NCBI RefSeq assembly: GCF_022899355.1 | Contig: NZ_JALJCK010000006.1 | Coordinates: forward strand, 124,001 to 188,000 | Length of the DNA: 64,000 nt | DNA from: Shinella yambaruensis | GTDB lineage: Bacteria > Pseudomonadota > Alphaproteobacteria > Rhizobiales > Rhizobiaceae | Reading direction: 5' to 3' | Shown here: in pieces, positions 16,440 to 25,379 of the stretch | Position numbering within the stretch: position 1 is the first letter of the stretch | How the letters are laid out: each line of letters starts with the position of its first letter | Notes under the pieces: generated by a model | The model's database searches: none | What the model saw: only the letters and a program-made list of their open reading frames with translations | Told to the model about the DNA's origin: nothing | Made by a program: the position numbers and the translations under genes

Positions 16440-17837
16440 ATGAACGCAAACTTCGCAGCCTTCCTCTATCTCGTCTCCGGCGTGCTCTTCATCATGGCGC
16501 TGCGTGGCCTGTCGCATCCGACGACCAGCCGGCGCGGCAACATGCTCGGCATGGTCGGCATGGGCATCGCCATCGGCACGACCTTGCTGCTCGCGACCCC
16601 ATCCTTCGGCGGCCTCGTGCTCATCGTGCTCGGCCTTGCCATCGGCGGCGGCGCGGGTGCCTGGATCGCCCGCTCCATTCCGATGACCTCCATGCCGCAG
16701 CTCGTCGCCGGCTTCCATTCGCTCGTCGGCCTTGCCGCCGTGCTGGTGGCGGCCGCCGCGCTCTATTCGCCGGTCTCCTTCGGCATCGGCGCGGTGGGCG
16801 AAATCCATGGCCAGGCGCTCGTCGAAATGGCGCTCGGCGCCGCCATCGGCGCGATCACCTTCACCGGTTCGATCATCGCCTTCCTCAAGCTCGACGGGCG
16901 CATGTCCGGCAAGCCGATCATGCTGCCCTACCGGCATGTCATCAACGTCGTGCTGCTCGCCGCGATCGTCTTCTTCATCGTCGGCCTGACGCTGTCGGAA
17001 AGCCATATGGACTTCTGGCTGATCGTCGTGCTGGCACTGGCGCTCGGCGTGCTGCTCATCGTGCCGATCGGCGGAGCGGACATGCCGGTCGTCGTCTCCA
17101 TGCTCAACTCCTATTCGGGATGGGCTGCGGCCGGCATCGGCTTCACGCTCGGCAACCTCGCGCTGATCATCACCGGTGCGCTGGTCGGCTCCTCGGGCGC
17201 GATCCTCTCCTACATCATGTGCAAGGGCATGAACCGCTCGTTCATCTCCGTCATTCTCGGCGGCTTCGGCGGCGAGACGGCGGCAGCGGCTGACGACGGC
17301 GTGCAGCGCACGGTAAAACAGGGCTCTGCCGACGACGCGGCCTTCCTGATGGCGAACGCCTCCAAGGTCATCATCGTGCCGGGCTACGGCATGGCGGTGG
17401 CCCAGGCCCAGCATGCGCTGCGCGAGCTCGCCGATACGCTGAAGAAGCAGGGCGTCGAGGTGAAATACGCGATCCATCCGGTCGCCGGCCGCATGCCTGG
17501 CCACATGAACGTGCTGCTCGCCGAGGCGAACGTACCCTATGACGAAGTGTTCGAGCTTGAGGACATCAACTCGGAATTCGCCCAGGCCGACGTCGCCTAT
17601 GTCATCGGCGCGAACGACGTGACCAACCCGGCCGCGCGCGACGACAAGTCCTCGCCGATCTACGGCATGCCGATCCTCGACGTCGACAAGGCCAAGACCT
17701 GCCTCTTCGTCAAGCGCTCACTCGGCTCGGGCTATGCCGGCATCGACAACACGCTGTTCTACAAGGACGGCACGATGATGCTGCTCGGCGACGCCAAGAA
17801 GATGACCGAAGACATCGTCAAGGCGATGAACCACTGA
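16440..17837 (+). CDS. pntB: Transhydrogenase subunit beta (membrane domain plus NADP-binding domain III)
   Basis: The 465-aa protein starts with eight or nine membrane helices (residues about 5-260), including GAVGEIHGQALVEMALGAA and SMLNSYSGWAAAGIGFTLG, which are conserved channel segments. It ends with the soluble NADP-binding domain III (VIIVPGYGMAVAQAQHAL, VKYAIHPVAGRMPGHMNVLL, VIGANDVTNPAARDD). It completes the enzyme that supplies NADPH for biosynthesis. A strong terminator 24 bases after the stop closes the operon. Confidence 0.97.
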   Translation: MNANFAAFLYLVSGVLFIMALRGLSHPTTSRRGNMLGMVGMGIAIGTTLLLATPSFGGLVLIVLGLAIGGGAGAWIARSIPMTSMPQLVAGFHSLVGLAAVLVAAAALYSPVSFGIGAVGEIHGQALVEMALGAAIGAITFTGSIIAFLKLDGRMSGKPIMLPYRHVINVVLLAAIVFFIVGLTLSESHMDFWLIVVLALALGVLLIVPIGGADMPVVVSMLNSYSGWAAAGIGFTLGNLALIITGALVGSSGAILSYIMCKGMNRSFISVILGGFGGETAAAADDGVQRTVKQGSADDAAFLMANASKVIIVPGYGMAVAQAQHALRELADTLKKQGVEVKYAIHPVAGRMPGHMNVLLAEANVPYDEVFELEDINSEFAQADVAYVIGANDVTNPAARDDKSSPIYGMPILDVDKAKTCLFVKRSLGSGYAGIDNTLFYKDGTMMLLGDAKKMTEDIVKAMNH

Positions 17838-17860
17838 TCGGCAAAGCCCGGAACGAAAAA

Positions 17861-17886
17861 GCCCGCGAGATGATCGCGGGCTTTTT
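17861..17886 (+). terminator. Rho-independent terminator of the pnt operon
   Basis: The stem GCCCGCGA / TCGCGGGC with a 5-base loop is flanked by AAAAA and TTTTT. It works for pntB and, on the other strand, for the convergent TPR gene. Confidence 0.92.
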
Positions 17887-17907
17887 GTTGGAAGGATCCC
17901 TGCCGGA

Positions 17908-18801
17908 TCAGGCCGGCTTGGCGGCGCTGGCGACGCCGCGGGTGCGGGCAAGGCCGTCCTTGGCGGGCTTGTAGTTCGGGTCGAGCTTCAGCGCATGCGA
18001 ATAGGACTTCGCGGCGCGCGCCATGTCACCGCGGCGCTCGTAGATCAGGGCCTGGTTCGCCCAGGACTCGGCAAGCTTGCCGTCGAGGTTGATCGCCGTA
18101 TTGAAATCCTGGAACGCGTTGTCGTCGTCGCCCTGCGCGGCATAGGAAATGCCGCGGCCGTTATAGGGTTCGGCCGAATTCGGCGAGAGCGAGATGGCCT
18201 TCGAGAAGTCCTCGATCGCCTTGTCGTGCTGGCGGCGTGCCTGGTAGATCAGGCCGCGGTTGTGATAGGCGCGCGGATCGGTCGTGTCGAGCTGGATGGC
18301 GCGGTTGAAGTCGCGGAAGGCCTCATCGAGGCGGCCGGCCTGGCGATAGAGGTTGCCGCGGCCGATATAGGCGACGTCATAGTTCGGGTTGAGCTGCAGC
18401 GCCGTGTTGTAGTCGCTCGCCGCCTGCGCCTGATCGCCCAGGCTGCGCTGAACGAGCGCGCGGTTGGCATAGGCCTGGTAGAAGCGCGGGTTGAGCTCGA
18501 TCGCGCGGTTGAAGTCGTCGACCGCGCGGCGGTACTGGCCGGCGCGGCCATAGGCAGAACCGCGCACATTGTAGCCCGCGGGATCCTGCGGATTGGCGGC
18601 GATGACGGCCGAGAGCGAGGAGATGTTCTCTTCCGAGCCTTGCGCGCGCTCCACCTTCAACACGTCCGTCGATGTCGTCGACTGGCAGCCTGCCATGAGG
18701 AGCGCGAGCGACGCGGTGGCGACGGCGGCCATCAGCGGACGGCGCAGGCGGACCGATGCGGAGGAGAAACGAGCGGTCGGGAACCCGGTAGATGCAGCCA
18801 T
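17908..18801 (-). CDS. TPR-repeat lipoprotein
   Basis: The 297-aa protein has a lipoprotein signal (LALLMAGCQSTT, lipidated Cys near residue 40). After it come six TPR units of 34 residues at about 70-280, each with the Ala-Gly-Pro pattern (AYGRAGQYRRAVDDFNRAIELNP, ALVQRSLGDQAQAASDYNTALQLNP and so on). TPR lipoproteins of this kind act as scaffolds in the outer membrane or periplasm. The start is the ATG at 18801. A TTG two codons earlier at 18807 has a better-spaced GAGG, so it may be the true start. The partner is unknown. Confidence 0.88.
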   Translation of the reverse strand: MAASTGFPTARFSSASVRLRRPLMAAVATASLALLMAGCQSTTSTDVLKVERAQGSEENISSLSAVIAANPQDPAGYNVRGSAYGRAGQYRRAVDDFNRAIELNPRFYQAYANRALVQRSLGDQAQAASDYNTALQLNPNYDVAYIGRGNLYRQAGRLDEAFRDFNRAIQLDTTDPRAYHNRGLIYQARRQHDKAIEDFSKAISLSPNSAEPYNGRGISYAAQGDDDNAFQDFNTAINLDGKLAESWANQALIYERRGDMARAAKSYSHALKLDPNYKPAKDGLARTRGVASAAKPA

Positions 18802-18807
18802 GTCCAA

Positions 18808-19119
18808 GTGCGAATCCTCAAAGTGGGCTTCTATCGCGCCTCATACGCGATGAAAACACTACGCCTCCACAGCCCGCGCGTCATTTGGCGCGCAAAGGAC
18901 GCTGTGGTCCTCTCGATCTGCCCGTTACGCTTGAAATCGCGGTCGAATTCCAGCGTAGCGAACCGGCAATTCCGGCGAAGGGGCGTAGCGATAGCGCCCG
19001 GAATTGCACGGGAAGTCTTTCACATCCGTGAAGAAACGACCGGTCACGTCAAAAAAGGCGGCGGCGAAATGTTCGCCCCCGCCCGGTCTTGCATCCGAAA
19101 ACGTCGAAAAGACGGCCGA
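18808..19119. other. 312-base intergenic region
   Basis: I see no gene, strong hairpin or repeat here. It contains the promoter of the TPR lipoprotein gene and the 3' end of the rpsU transcript. Confidence 0.4.
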
Positions 19120-19347
19120 TCAACGGGCGCCGGGACGACCGCCGATGAGGCCTTCGCGCTGGGCGCGCTTGCGGGCCAGCTTGCGGACGCGACGAACGGC
19201 TTCGGCCTTTTCACGCGCACGCTTCTGCGACGGCTTTTCATAATAGTCGCGCATCTTCATTTCACGGAAAATACCCTCGCGCTGCATCTTCTTCTTGAGA
19301 GCGCGGAGAGCCTGATCAACGTTGTTGTCGCGGACAAGTACCTGCAC
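19120..19347 (-). CDS. rpsU: 30S ribosomal protein S21
   Basis: The 75-aa basic protein is a textbook S21 of the small ribosomal subunit: [20 protein letters not shown] at the start, [20 protein letters not shown] in the middle and an Arg/Lys-rich tail. The start codon is GTG (19347), with AAGGAACGG upstream. The alphaproteobacterial form is a little longer than in enterobacteria because of the basic tail. It is a single gene, divergent from the sarcosine oxidase operon. Confidence 0.97.
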   Translation of the reverse strand: MQVLVRDNNVDQALRALKKKMQREGIFREMKMRDYYEKPSQKRAREKAEAVRRVRKLARKRAQREGLIGGRPGAR

Positions 19348-19677
19348 GAGAATCCCGTTCCTTTGTTTGTTGCCGCCCGGCGATTCTATGGGTCGTCAGG
19401 CAAACAGATGACGTTCGCGCAGCCCAGAAGGCTGACGATTGGCGTGTCGGATACCAGATCGCAGCAGTGAAGTCCAGCCTGAAGCGCCGGGAAGCTGAGG
19501 ATATTTGCGACAGGCCTTCCTGAAACCATCGCAAAACCTTCGATGACGCGCATGTCGCATGTGGTACAAGGTACGCCTGAATGCGTCGCAAAGGATACGG
19601 CGCGCCGCGCCAGGATTTGCTTTCTATCGGGGCAGGAAACAGGCCGGCCGGACCGGCGAGACTTTGAGGACTTGGAT
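19348..19677. other. 330-base region between rpsU and the sarcosine oxidase operon
   Basis: This holds the two divergent promoters. No coding frame is convincing, since the frame that opens at 19543 has no ribosome site and leads into soxB. I found no clear operator palindrome. Confidence 0.4.
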
Positions 19678-20931
19678 ATGCGCAAATATTCGGTTTTCGC
19701 CGTCGCCCGCGAGGCGATGCGCGGCCACAAGGGGTGGGAGGCGCAATGGACCTCGCCCGAGCCGCGCAAGGACTATGACGTGATCATCGTCGGCGGCGGC
19801 GGCCATGGCCTCGGCGCGGCCTATTACCTCGCCAAGGAGCACGGCATCACCAATGTCGCGGTGATCGAGAAGGGCTGGCTCGGCGGCGGCAATACCGGCC
19901 GCAACACGACCATCATCCGCTCGAACTATCTCTATGACGAGAGCATGGATATCTACGAGCACTCGCTGAAGCTCTGGGAGGGCCTGAGCCAGGACCTCAA
20001 CTACAATGTCATGTACTCGCCGCGCGGCGTGATGATGCTGTCGCACAATGTGCATGACAAGCAGTCCTTCCAGCGCCACGTCCACGCCAACCGGCTCTAC
20101 GGCATCGACAATGAATGGCTGACGCCGCAGCAGGCGAAGGATTTCGTGCCGGTTCTCGATATCTCCGCCTCCGCCCGCTACCCGATCAACGGCGCGGCCC
20201 TTCAGCGCCGCGGCGGCACCGCCCGCCACGACGCCGTGGCCTGGGGGTATGCGCGCGCTGCCTCGGACCGGGGCGTTCATGTCATCCAGAACTGCGAGGT
20301 TAAGGGCATCCGCCGCGGGCCGGACGGCGCGGTGACGGGCGTCGAGACCTCCAAGGGCTTCATCGGCGCGAAGAAGATCGCGGTGTCGGCCTCCGGCCAC
20401 AACTCGGTCATCATGGCGATGGCCGACGTCAAGCTGCCGCTGCATTCCGTGCCGCTGCAGGCGCTGGTCTCCGAGCCGATGAAGCCGATCTTCCCCTGCG
20501 TGGTCATGTCCAACTCGGTGCATGCCTATATCTCGCAGTCGGACAAGGGCGAACTCGTCATCGGCGCGGGCACGGACCAGTACAACTCCTATTCCCAGAC
20601 CGGCGGCCTGCAGATCATCACGCATACGCTCGACGCGATCTGCGAACTCTTCCCGATGTTCCGCCGCGTCAAGATGATGCGCCAGTGGGGCGGCATCACC
20701 GACAACACGCCGGACCGTTCGGCGATCCAGGGCGTGACGCCGGTGAAGAACCTCTTCGTCAATTGCGGCTGGGGCACCGGCGGCTTCAAGGCGACGCCCG
20801 GTTCGGCGCATCTCTTCGCCCATCTCATCGCCAGGGGCGAGCCGCACAAGCTGGCGGCCGGCTTGACGCTGGACCGCTTCCGCACCGGGCGCCTCATCGA
20901 CGAGGCGGCGGCGGCGGCCGTGGCCCACTGA
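19678..20931 (+). CDS. soxB: Sarcosine oxidase, subunit beta
   Basis: The 417-aa flavoprotein is the beta subunit of heterotetrameric sarcosine oxidase, which oxidises N-methylglycine to glycine and passes the one-carbon unit to tetrahydrofolate. It has the FAD loop VIIVGGGGHGLGAAYYLA (residues about 34-50), the RNTTIIRSNY segment, and RRGGTARHDAVAWG, where the family's covalent FMN histidine is found. The C-terminal NCGWGTGGFKATPGS closes the FAD site. The start ATG at 19678 has GAGGA upstream. The stop overlaps the start of the next gene, so the operon is tightly coupled. Confidence 0.95.
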   Translation: MRKYSVFAVAREAMRGHKGWEAQWTSPEPRKDYDVIIVGGGGHGLGAAYYLAKEHGITNVAVIEKGWLGGGNTGRNTTIIRSNYLYDESMDIYEHSLKLWEGLSQDLNYNVMYSPRGVMMLSHNVHDKQSFQRHVHANRLYGIDNEWLTPQQAKDFVPVLDISASARYPINGAALQRRGGTARHDAVAWGYARAASDRGVHVIQNCEVKGIRRGPDGAVTGVETSKGFIGAKKIAVSASGHNSVIMAMADVKLPLHSVPLQALVSEPMKPIFPCVVMSNSVHAYISQSDKGELVIGAGTDQYNSYSQTGGLQIITHTLDAICELFPMFRRVKMMRQWGGITDNTPDRSAIQGVTPVKNLFVNCGWGTGGFKATPGSAHLFAHLIARGEPHKLAAGLTLDRFRTGRLIDEAAAAAVAH

Positions 20932-21329
20932 TGAACGGCGCGCTGCTTGCAGGCTTTCTTGTGACGGCCGGCATCCTGCCGGCTGGCGACATTCTTCCGA
21001 TGCCGGGAGACTTTCGCTTTCAGAAGATCCAGAAGGCAGCGGGCGAGACGGATTGGCCCTTCGTCGCGAAGAGCGGGATGCTGGGATGTGCGAAGGTGTT
21101 CGGCGGTCGGGCGGTCTATTTCCTTCCCGACGAGACGGACATGAACCGCGCCTTCAATCTCGATGTGAACGTCTTTGCGATGAGCATGGTCAATTTCGGA
21201 ATGACAGACATTCTGGCCCCTTACGACAATGCCGAGCAACTCGTGAGGCGGATTGCTCCCTTCGTCACGATGGGCCAGCGACTTTGCGATCAGGCTCCGG
21301 GCACGTTCGTGTCGGGACCAGAGCTTTAA
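20931..21329 (+). CDS. Unknown small protein inside the sarcosine oxidase operon, YebY/DUF2511-like pattern
   Basis: This 132-aa protein starts in the TGATG overlap with soxB and ends 14 bases before soxD, so it is translated as part of the operon. The N-terminus (MNGALLAGFLVTAGILPAG) is hydrophobic and may be a signal peptide without a basic start. The rest has the order WPF, GMLGC, RAVYFLPD, APY, IAPF and LC, which resembles the two-cysteine layout of E. coli YebY (DUF2511). That similarity is from memory and weak. It is not one of the four known sarcosine oxidase subunits and its role is unknown. The GC content is lower than in its neighbours, which suggests later insertion. Confidence 0.75.
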   Translation: MNGALLAGFLVTAGILPAGDILPMPGDFRFQKIQKAAGETDWPFVAKSGMLGCAKVFGGRAVYFLPDETDMNRAFNLDVNVFAMSMVNFGMTDILAPYDNAEQLVRRIAPFVTMGQRLCDQAPGTFVSGPEL

Positions 21330-21343
21330 ACAGGTAGGATAAA

Positions 21344-21688
21344 ATGCTGCTGATCTACTGCCCCTACTGCGAGGAAGAGCGCTCGGAGCTCGAATTCCGC
21401 CACGGCGGCGACGCGCACATCGCCCGGCCCGCGAACATCGCCGATATCACGGATGAGGAGTTCCAGGACTACTTCTTCCTGCGCGACAACCCGAAGGGCC
21501 TGATCTTCGAACGCTGGCGCCATATCCATGGCTGCGGCCGCTTCTTCAACGCGGCGCGCGACACGGTGAGCGACAAGTTCGTCATGAGCTACAAGGCCGG
21601 CGAACCGAAGCCGAACCTTTCCGGTGAGCCGACCGCCACCGAAAAAACCGTCGAAACCTATGAAGCCGTGGAAGGAATCGCGAAATGA
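21344..21688 (+). CDS. soxD: Sarcosine oxidase, subunit delta
   Basis: The 114-aa protein is the small zinc-binding subunit. CPYCEE (residues 6-11), a His in the EFRHGG segment and HGCGRFFN at about residue 62 give the Cys/His set that holds one structural zinc. RDNPKGLIFERWRH is also conserved. It bridges the alpha and beta subunits. The ATG has TAGGA upstream. Its stop overlaps the start of soxA in ATGA. Confidence 0.95.
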   Translation: MLLIYCPYCEEERSELEFRHGGDAHIARPANIADITDEEFQDYFFLRDNPKGLIFERWRHIHGCGRFFNAARDTVSDKFVMSYKAGEPKPNLSGEPTATEKTVETYEAVEGIAK

Positions 21689-24678
21689 GCGGCGCCAATC
21701 GCATTGCCGGTCAGGGCCGCCTGACGCCTGCCAGGACGGCGCGTTTCACCTTCGACGGAAAGACGTTCGACGCGCTGGAAGGCGATACCGTCGCCTCCGC
21801 GCTGCTCGCCAACGGCGTGCACCTCGTCGGCCGCTCGTTCAAGTATCATCGCCCGCGCGGCATTCTCTCCGCCGGACCGGAAGAGCCGAACGCGCTGGTC
21901 GATGTCTCGCGCGATGCCGCCCGCCGCCAGCCGAACGTGCGCGCGCCGGTGCAGGAAGTCTTCGACGGCATGAAGGTGGAATCGCAGAACCGCTGGCCCT
22001 CGCTCGCCTTCGACGTCGGCGGGGTGAACAACCTCCTGTCGCCCTTCTTCGCCGCGGGCTTCTACTACAAGACCTTCATGTGGCCGAAGGCGGCCTGGGA
22101 GAAGGTCTACGAGCCCTTCATCCGCCGTGCCGCCGGCCTCGGCGTCGCGCCGACGGAGGAGGATCCGGACCATTATGCCAACCGCTACGCCTATTGCGAC
22201 GTGCTCATCGCCGGCGCCGGCGTGGCCGGTCTTTCCGCAGCGCTTGCCGCCGCGGAAGCGGGCGCCCGTGTCATCCTCTGCGACGAGCAGCCGGAAGTCG
22301 GCGGCGCGTTGCATTATGATACGTCGGTGAAGATCGACGGCCAGAACGGCTACGACTGGGCGCAGGCGACGGCCGCCAGGCTGGAGGCGATGGAGAACGT
22401 CACCGTCCTCACACGCACCACGGCCTTCGGCTACTACAACCACAATTTCGTCGGCCTCGTCGAGCGCGTCACCGATCACCTGACGCGTCCCGACAGGAAG
22501 CTGCCGCGCGAGCGTCTGTGGCAGGTGCGTGCCAAGCGCGTCATCCTCGCCACCGGCTCGATCGAGCGTCATATGGTGTTCGCCAACAACGACCGGCCGG
22601 GCATCATGCTGGCGTCTGCGGCGCGCACCTATCTCAACCATTTCGGCGTCGCGGTCGGCCGCAAGGTCGGTGTCTATACGGCAAACGACTCGGCCTATGA
22701 GGCCGCCTTCGACCTGAAGCGGGCCGGCGTCACCATCGCCGCCATCGTCGACAATCGCGACAAGCCCGGCGAGGCCGTGCTCGCCGAGGCCCGCAAGCTC
22801 GGCATCGAGGTGCTGACCGGGCACTCGGTGGTCGATACCAAGGGCAAGCTGCGCGTCTCCTCCATGTCCGTTGCCCGCAATGGCGGCGGCTCGGCTCGCG
22901 CGATCCCGGTCGATGCGCTCCTGATGTCCGCCGGCTGGACGCCCTCGGTCCACCTCTTCTCGCAGTCGCGCGGCAAGGTGGCCTATGACGCTGCCTCCGG
23001 CCGCTTCCTGCCGGGCACCTATGCGCAGGATTGCCTTTCGGTCGGTTCGTGCAACGGCACGGACGCTCTCCAGGCGACCATCGAGGAATCGCTGGCAGCC
23101 GGCGAGCTGATGGCCCGCGCCACCGGCAACGAGGGCGGCGGCAAGGTCGAGCTTTCCGGCGAGAACGCCTTCGACTGGACCGGCGGCATGGCCGGCAGCG
23201 GCGAGGGGGCCGGGGTCGACACGACCGTCAAGGCCTTCGTCGACTTCCAGAACGACGTCTGCGCCAAGGACATCCGCCTTGCCGTGCGCGAGGGCATGCA
23301 CTCGATCGAGCACATCAAGCGCTTCACCACCAACGGCATGGCGACGGACCAGGGCAAGCTGTCCAACATCCACGGCCTTGCCATCGCCTCGGAAGTCCTC
23401 AACCGCGAGATCCCGAAGATCGGTCTCACCACCTTCCGCGCGCCCTATACGCCCGTCACCTTCGGCGCGCTGATCAGCCATTCGCGCGGCGATCTCTTCG
23501 ACCCGGCCCGCAAGACGCCGATGCATGCCTGGGAAGAGGCGCATGGCGCGGTCTTCGAGGATGTCGGCAACTGGAAGCGCGCCTGGTACTATCCGCGCGC
23601 CGGCGAGACCATGCACGATGCCGTCAACCGCGAATGCCGCACGGTGCGCAATACCGCCGGCCTGTTCGACGCCTCGACGCTCGGCAAGATCGAGGTCGTC
23701 GGCCCGGATGCCGGCACGTTCATGAACCTCATGTACACCAACGCCTGGGACACGCTGAAGCCCGGCCGCTGCCGCTACGGCATCATGCTGCGCGAGGACG
23801 GTTTCGTCTATGACGACGGCGTCGTCGGGCGTCTGGCGGAAGACCGCTTCCACGTTACCACCACGACGGGCGGCGCGCCGCGCGTCATGCACCACATGGA
23901 AGACTATCTCCAGACGGAATTCCCGCACCTGAAGGTCTGGCTCACCTCCACCACCGAACAGTGGGCGGTCATCGCCGTGCAGGGCCCGAAGGCGCGCGAA
24001 ATTCTGGAACCCCTCGTGGAGGGCATCGACATCTCCAACGAAGCCTTCCCGCATATGAGCGTGCGTGAAGGGAAGATCTGCGGCGTGCCGACCCGGCTGT
24101 TCCGCATGTCTTTCACAGGGGAAGCGGGCTACGAAGTCAACGTGCCGGCCGATTACGGCGAGGCCGTCTGGGAAGCCATCTGGGCTCGTGCAGAACCGCT
24201 CGGCGCCTGCGCCTACGGCACGGAGACCATGCACGTGCTGCGCGCCGAAAAGGGCTACATCATCGTCGGCCAGGATACGGACGGCACCGTCACGCCGCAC
24301 GACGCCAGCCTGAGCTGGGCCGTCTCCAAGAAGAAGACGGACTTCGTCGGCATCCGCGGCCTGAAGCGGCCGGATCTCGTCAAGGAAGGCCGCAAGCAGC
24401 TCGTCGGCCTTCTGACGAAGGATCCGAAGGTGGTTCTGGAGGAGGGCGCGCAGATCGTCGCCGATCCGAACGAGCCGAAGCCGATGAAGATGCTCGGCCA
24501 TGTGACCTCGTCCTACTGGTCGGAAAACTGCGGCCGGTCGATCGCCATGGCGCTCGTCGCCGGCGGCCAGTCGCGCATGGGCCAGACGCTCTACGTGCCG
24601 ATGCCCGACCGCACCATCGCGGTCGAGGTCAGCGACATGGTCTTCATCGACAAGGAAGGAGGACGCCTCAATGGCTGA
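21685..24678 (+). CDS. soxA: Sarcosine oxidase, subunit alpha
   Basis: The 997-aa protein has the expected three parts. Residues 15-110 are the ferredoxin-like N-terminal domain (FTFDGKTFDALEGDTVASAL). Residues 170-590 are the NAD-binding disulfide-reductase-like domain (DVLIAGAGVAGLSAALAAAE, and a second site around VGVYTANDSAYEAAF). Residues 600-985 are the aminomethyltransferase (GcvT-like) domain that binds tetrahydrofolate (TGEAGYEVNVPADYGEAVW, RAEKGYIIVGQDTDGT). The start overlaps soxD and the stop overlaps soxG, so all subunits are coupled. Confidence 0.97.
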   Translation: MSGANRIAGQGRLTPARTARFTFDGKTFDALEGDTVASALLANGVHLVGRSFKYHRPRGILSAGPEEPNALVDVSRDAARRQPNVRAPVQEVFDGMKVESQNRWPSLAFDVGGVNNLLSPFFAAGFYYKTFMWPKAAWEKVYEPFIRRAAGLGVAPTEEDPDHYANRYAYCDVLIAGAGVAGLSAALAAAEAGARVILCDEQPEVGGALHYDTSVKIDGQNGYDWAQATAARLEAMENVTVLTRTTAFGYYNHNFVGLVERVTDHLTRPDRKLPRERLWQVRAKRVILATGSIERHMVFANNDRPGIMLASAARTYLNHFGVAVGRKVGVYTANDSAYEAAFDLKRAGVTIAAIVDNRDKPGEAVLAEARKLGIEVLTGHSVVDTKGKLRVSSMSVARNGGGSARAIPVDALLMSAGWTPSVHLFSQSRGKVAYDAASGRFLPGTYAQDCLSVGSCNGTDALQATIEESLAAGELMARATGNEGGGKVELSGENAFDWTGGMAGSGEGAGVDTTVKAFVDFQNDVCAKDIRLAVREGMHSIEHIKRFTTNGMATDQGKLSNIHGLAIASEVLNREIPKIGLTTFRAPYTPVTFGALISHSRGDLFDPARKTPMHAWEEAHGAVFEDVGNWKRAWYYPRAGETMHDAVNRECRTVRNTAGLFDASTLGKIEVVGPDAGTFMNLMYTNAWDTLKPGRCRYGIMLREDGFVYDDGVVGRLAEDRFHVTTTTGGAPRVMHHMEDYLQTEFPHLKVWLTSTTEQWAVIAVQGPKAREILEPLVEGIDISNEAFPHMSVREGKICGVPTRLFRMSFTGEAGYEVNVPADYGEAVWEAIWARAEPLGACAYGTETMHVLRAEKGYIIVGQDTDGTVTPHDASLSWAVSKKKTDFVGIRGLKRPDLVKEGRKQLVGLLTKDPKVVLEEGAQIVADPNEPKPMKMLGHVTSSYWSENCGRSIAMALVAGGQSRMGQTLYVPMPDRTIAVEVSDMVFIDKEGGRLNG

Positions 24679-25219
24679 TCACGCTCTTCGCAAGGCGCCG
24701 CTTGGCCGCCACCATGGCGGCTCGGCCGGTGCGCGCGTCACGCCCGCCGCTCCCGCAACCCGCCTGTCGCTGCGTGCCGGCGAGGATGCCATCGGCACGC
24801 TCTCGCTGGCCTTCGGCCTCGAACTGCCAAGGCGGCCCAAGACCTCGGCCTCCGTCAGCGGCCGTCATGCGCTCTGGCTCGGCCCGGACGAATGGCTGTT
24901 GATCGACGAGAACGGGGCGGATCTCATGGGGATCGCATCAGGCGTTTCCGCGCTGCATTCGGCGACGGACGTCTCGCACCGCAACACGGCGATCCTCGTC
25001 TCCGGCCCGGATGCGGCCGGGGCGATCGCCAGCGCCTGCCCGCTCGATCTCGGCAACGCGATCTTCCCGGTCGGCGCCGCCGCGCGCACGGTGCTCGGCA
25101 AGATCGAGGTGGTGCTCTTCCGTTCGGGTGAGGAAGACTATCGCGTGGAATGCTGGCGCTCGTTCTCGCCCTACGCCTTCGGCCTGCTGGTGGAAGGCGC
25201 GGAGGATGCCGGGCTCTGA
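24671..25219 (+). CDS. soxG: Sarcosine oxidase, subunit gamma
   Basis: The 182-aa protein is the gamma subunit, a half-size relative of the GcvT fold. Seen are the pattern ALWLGPDEWLLIDE at about residue 73, the DVSHRNTAILVSGPDA segment, and VECWRSFSPYAFGLL near the end. It overlaps soxA by 8 bases. No folate synthesis or serine hydroxymethyltransferase gene follows within the window. Two REP-like palindromes come after the stop. Confidence 0.93.
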   Translation: MADHALRKAPLGRHHGGSAGARVTPAAPATRLSLRAGEDAIGTLSLAFGLELPRRPKTSASVSGRHALWLGPDEWLLIDENGADLMGIASGVSALHSATDVSHRNTAILVSGPDAAGAIASACPLDLGNAIFPVGAAARTVLGKIEVVLFRSGEEDYRVECWRSFSPYAFGLLVEGAEDAGL

Positions 25220-25238
25220 CGCCCGAGATACGGGTTCG

Positions 25239-25377
25239 CCCCTCACCCTAGCCCTCTCCCCGCAAGCGGGGAGAGGGGACGTGCCCCACGAACGGGAGTG
25301 ATTGGGGAAAACGGTGCGGCATATCCCCTTCGCCCCGTTTACGGGGGGAAGGTGGCCGGCAGGCCGGATGAGGGGCG
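25239..25377. repeat. Two REP-like palindromic elements
   Basis: The first (25239-25280) has CCCCTCACCCTAGCCCTCTC then a stem of CTCCCCGC / GCGGGGAG. The second (25324-25377) has CCCTTCGCCCCG / CGGGGGGAAGG, then GGCCGGCAGGCCGGATGAGG. Both match the type of intergenic repeat that occurs many times in Rhizobiales genomes. They lie between convergent soxG and maoC and can act as transcript ends. Confidence 0.7.
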
Positions 25378-25379
25378 CT

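Noticed and set aside
18808..19119. Possible small RNA between the TPR lipoprotein and rpsU genes
   Set aside because: No terminator with T-run and no promoter-like pair was visible on either strand.
21658..24501. 947-aa minus-strand frame opposite soxA
   Set aside because: Antisense shadow. soxA on the plus strand has full domain structure and overlapping start and stop with neighbours.
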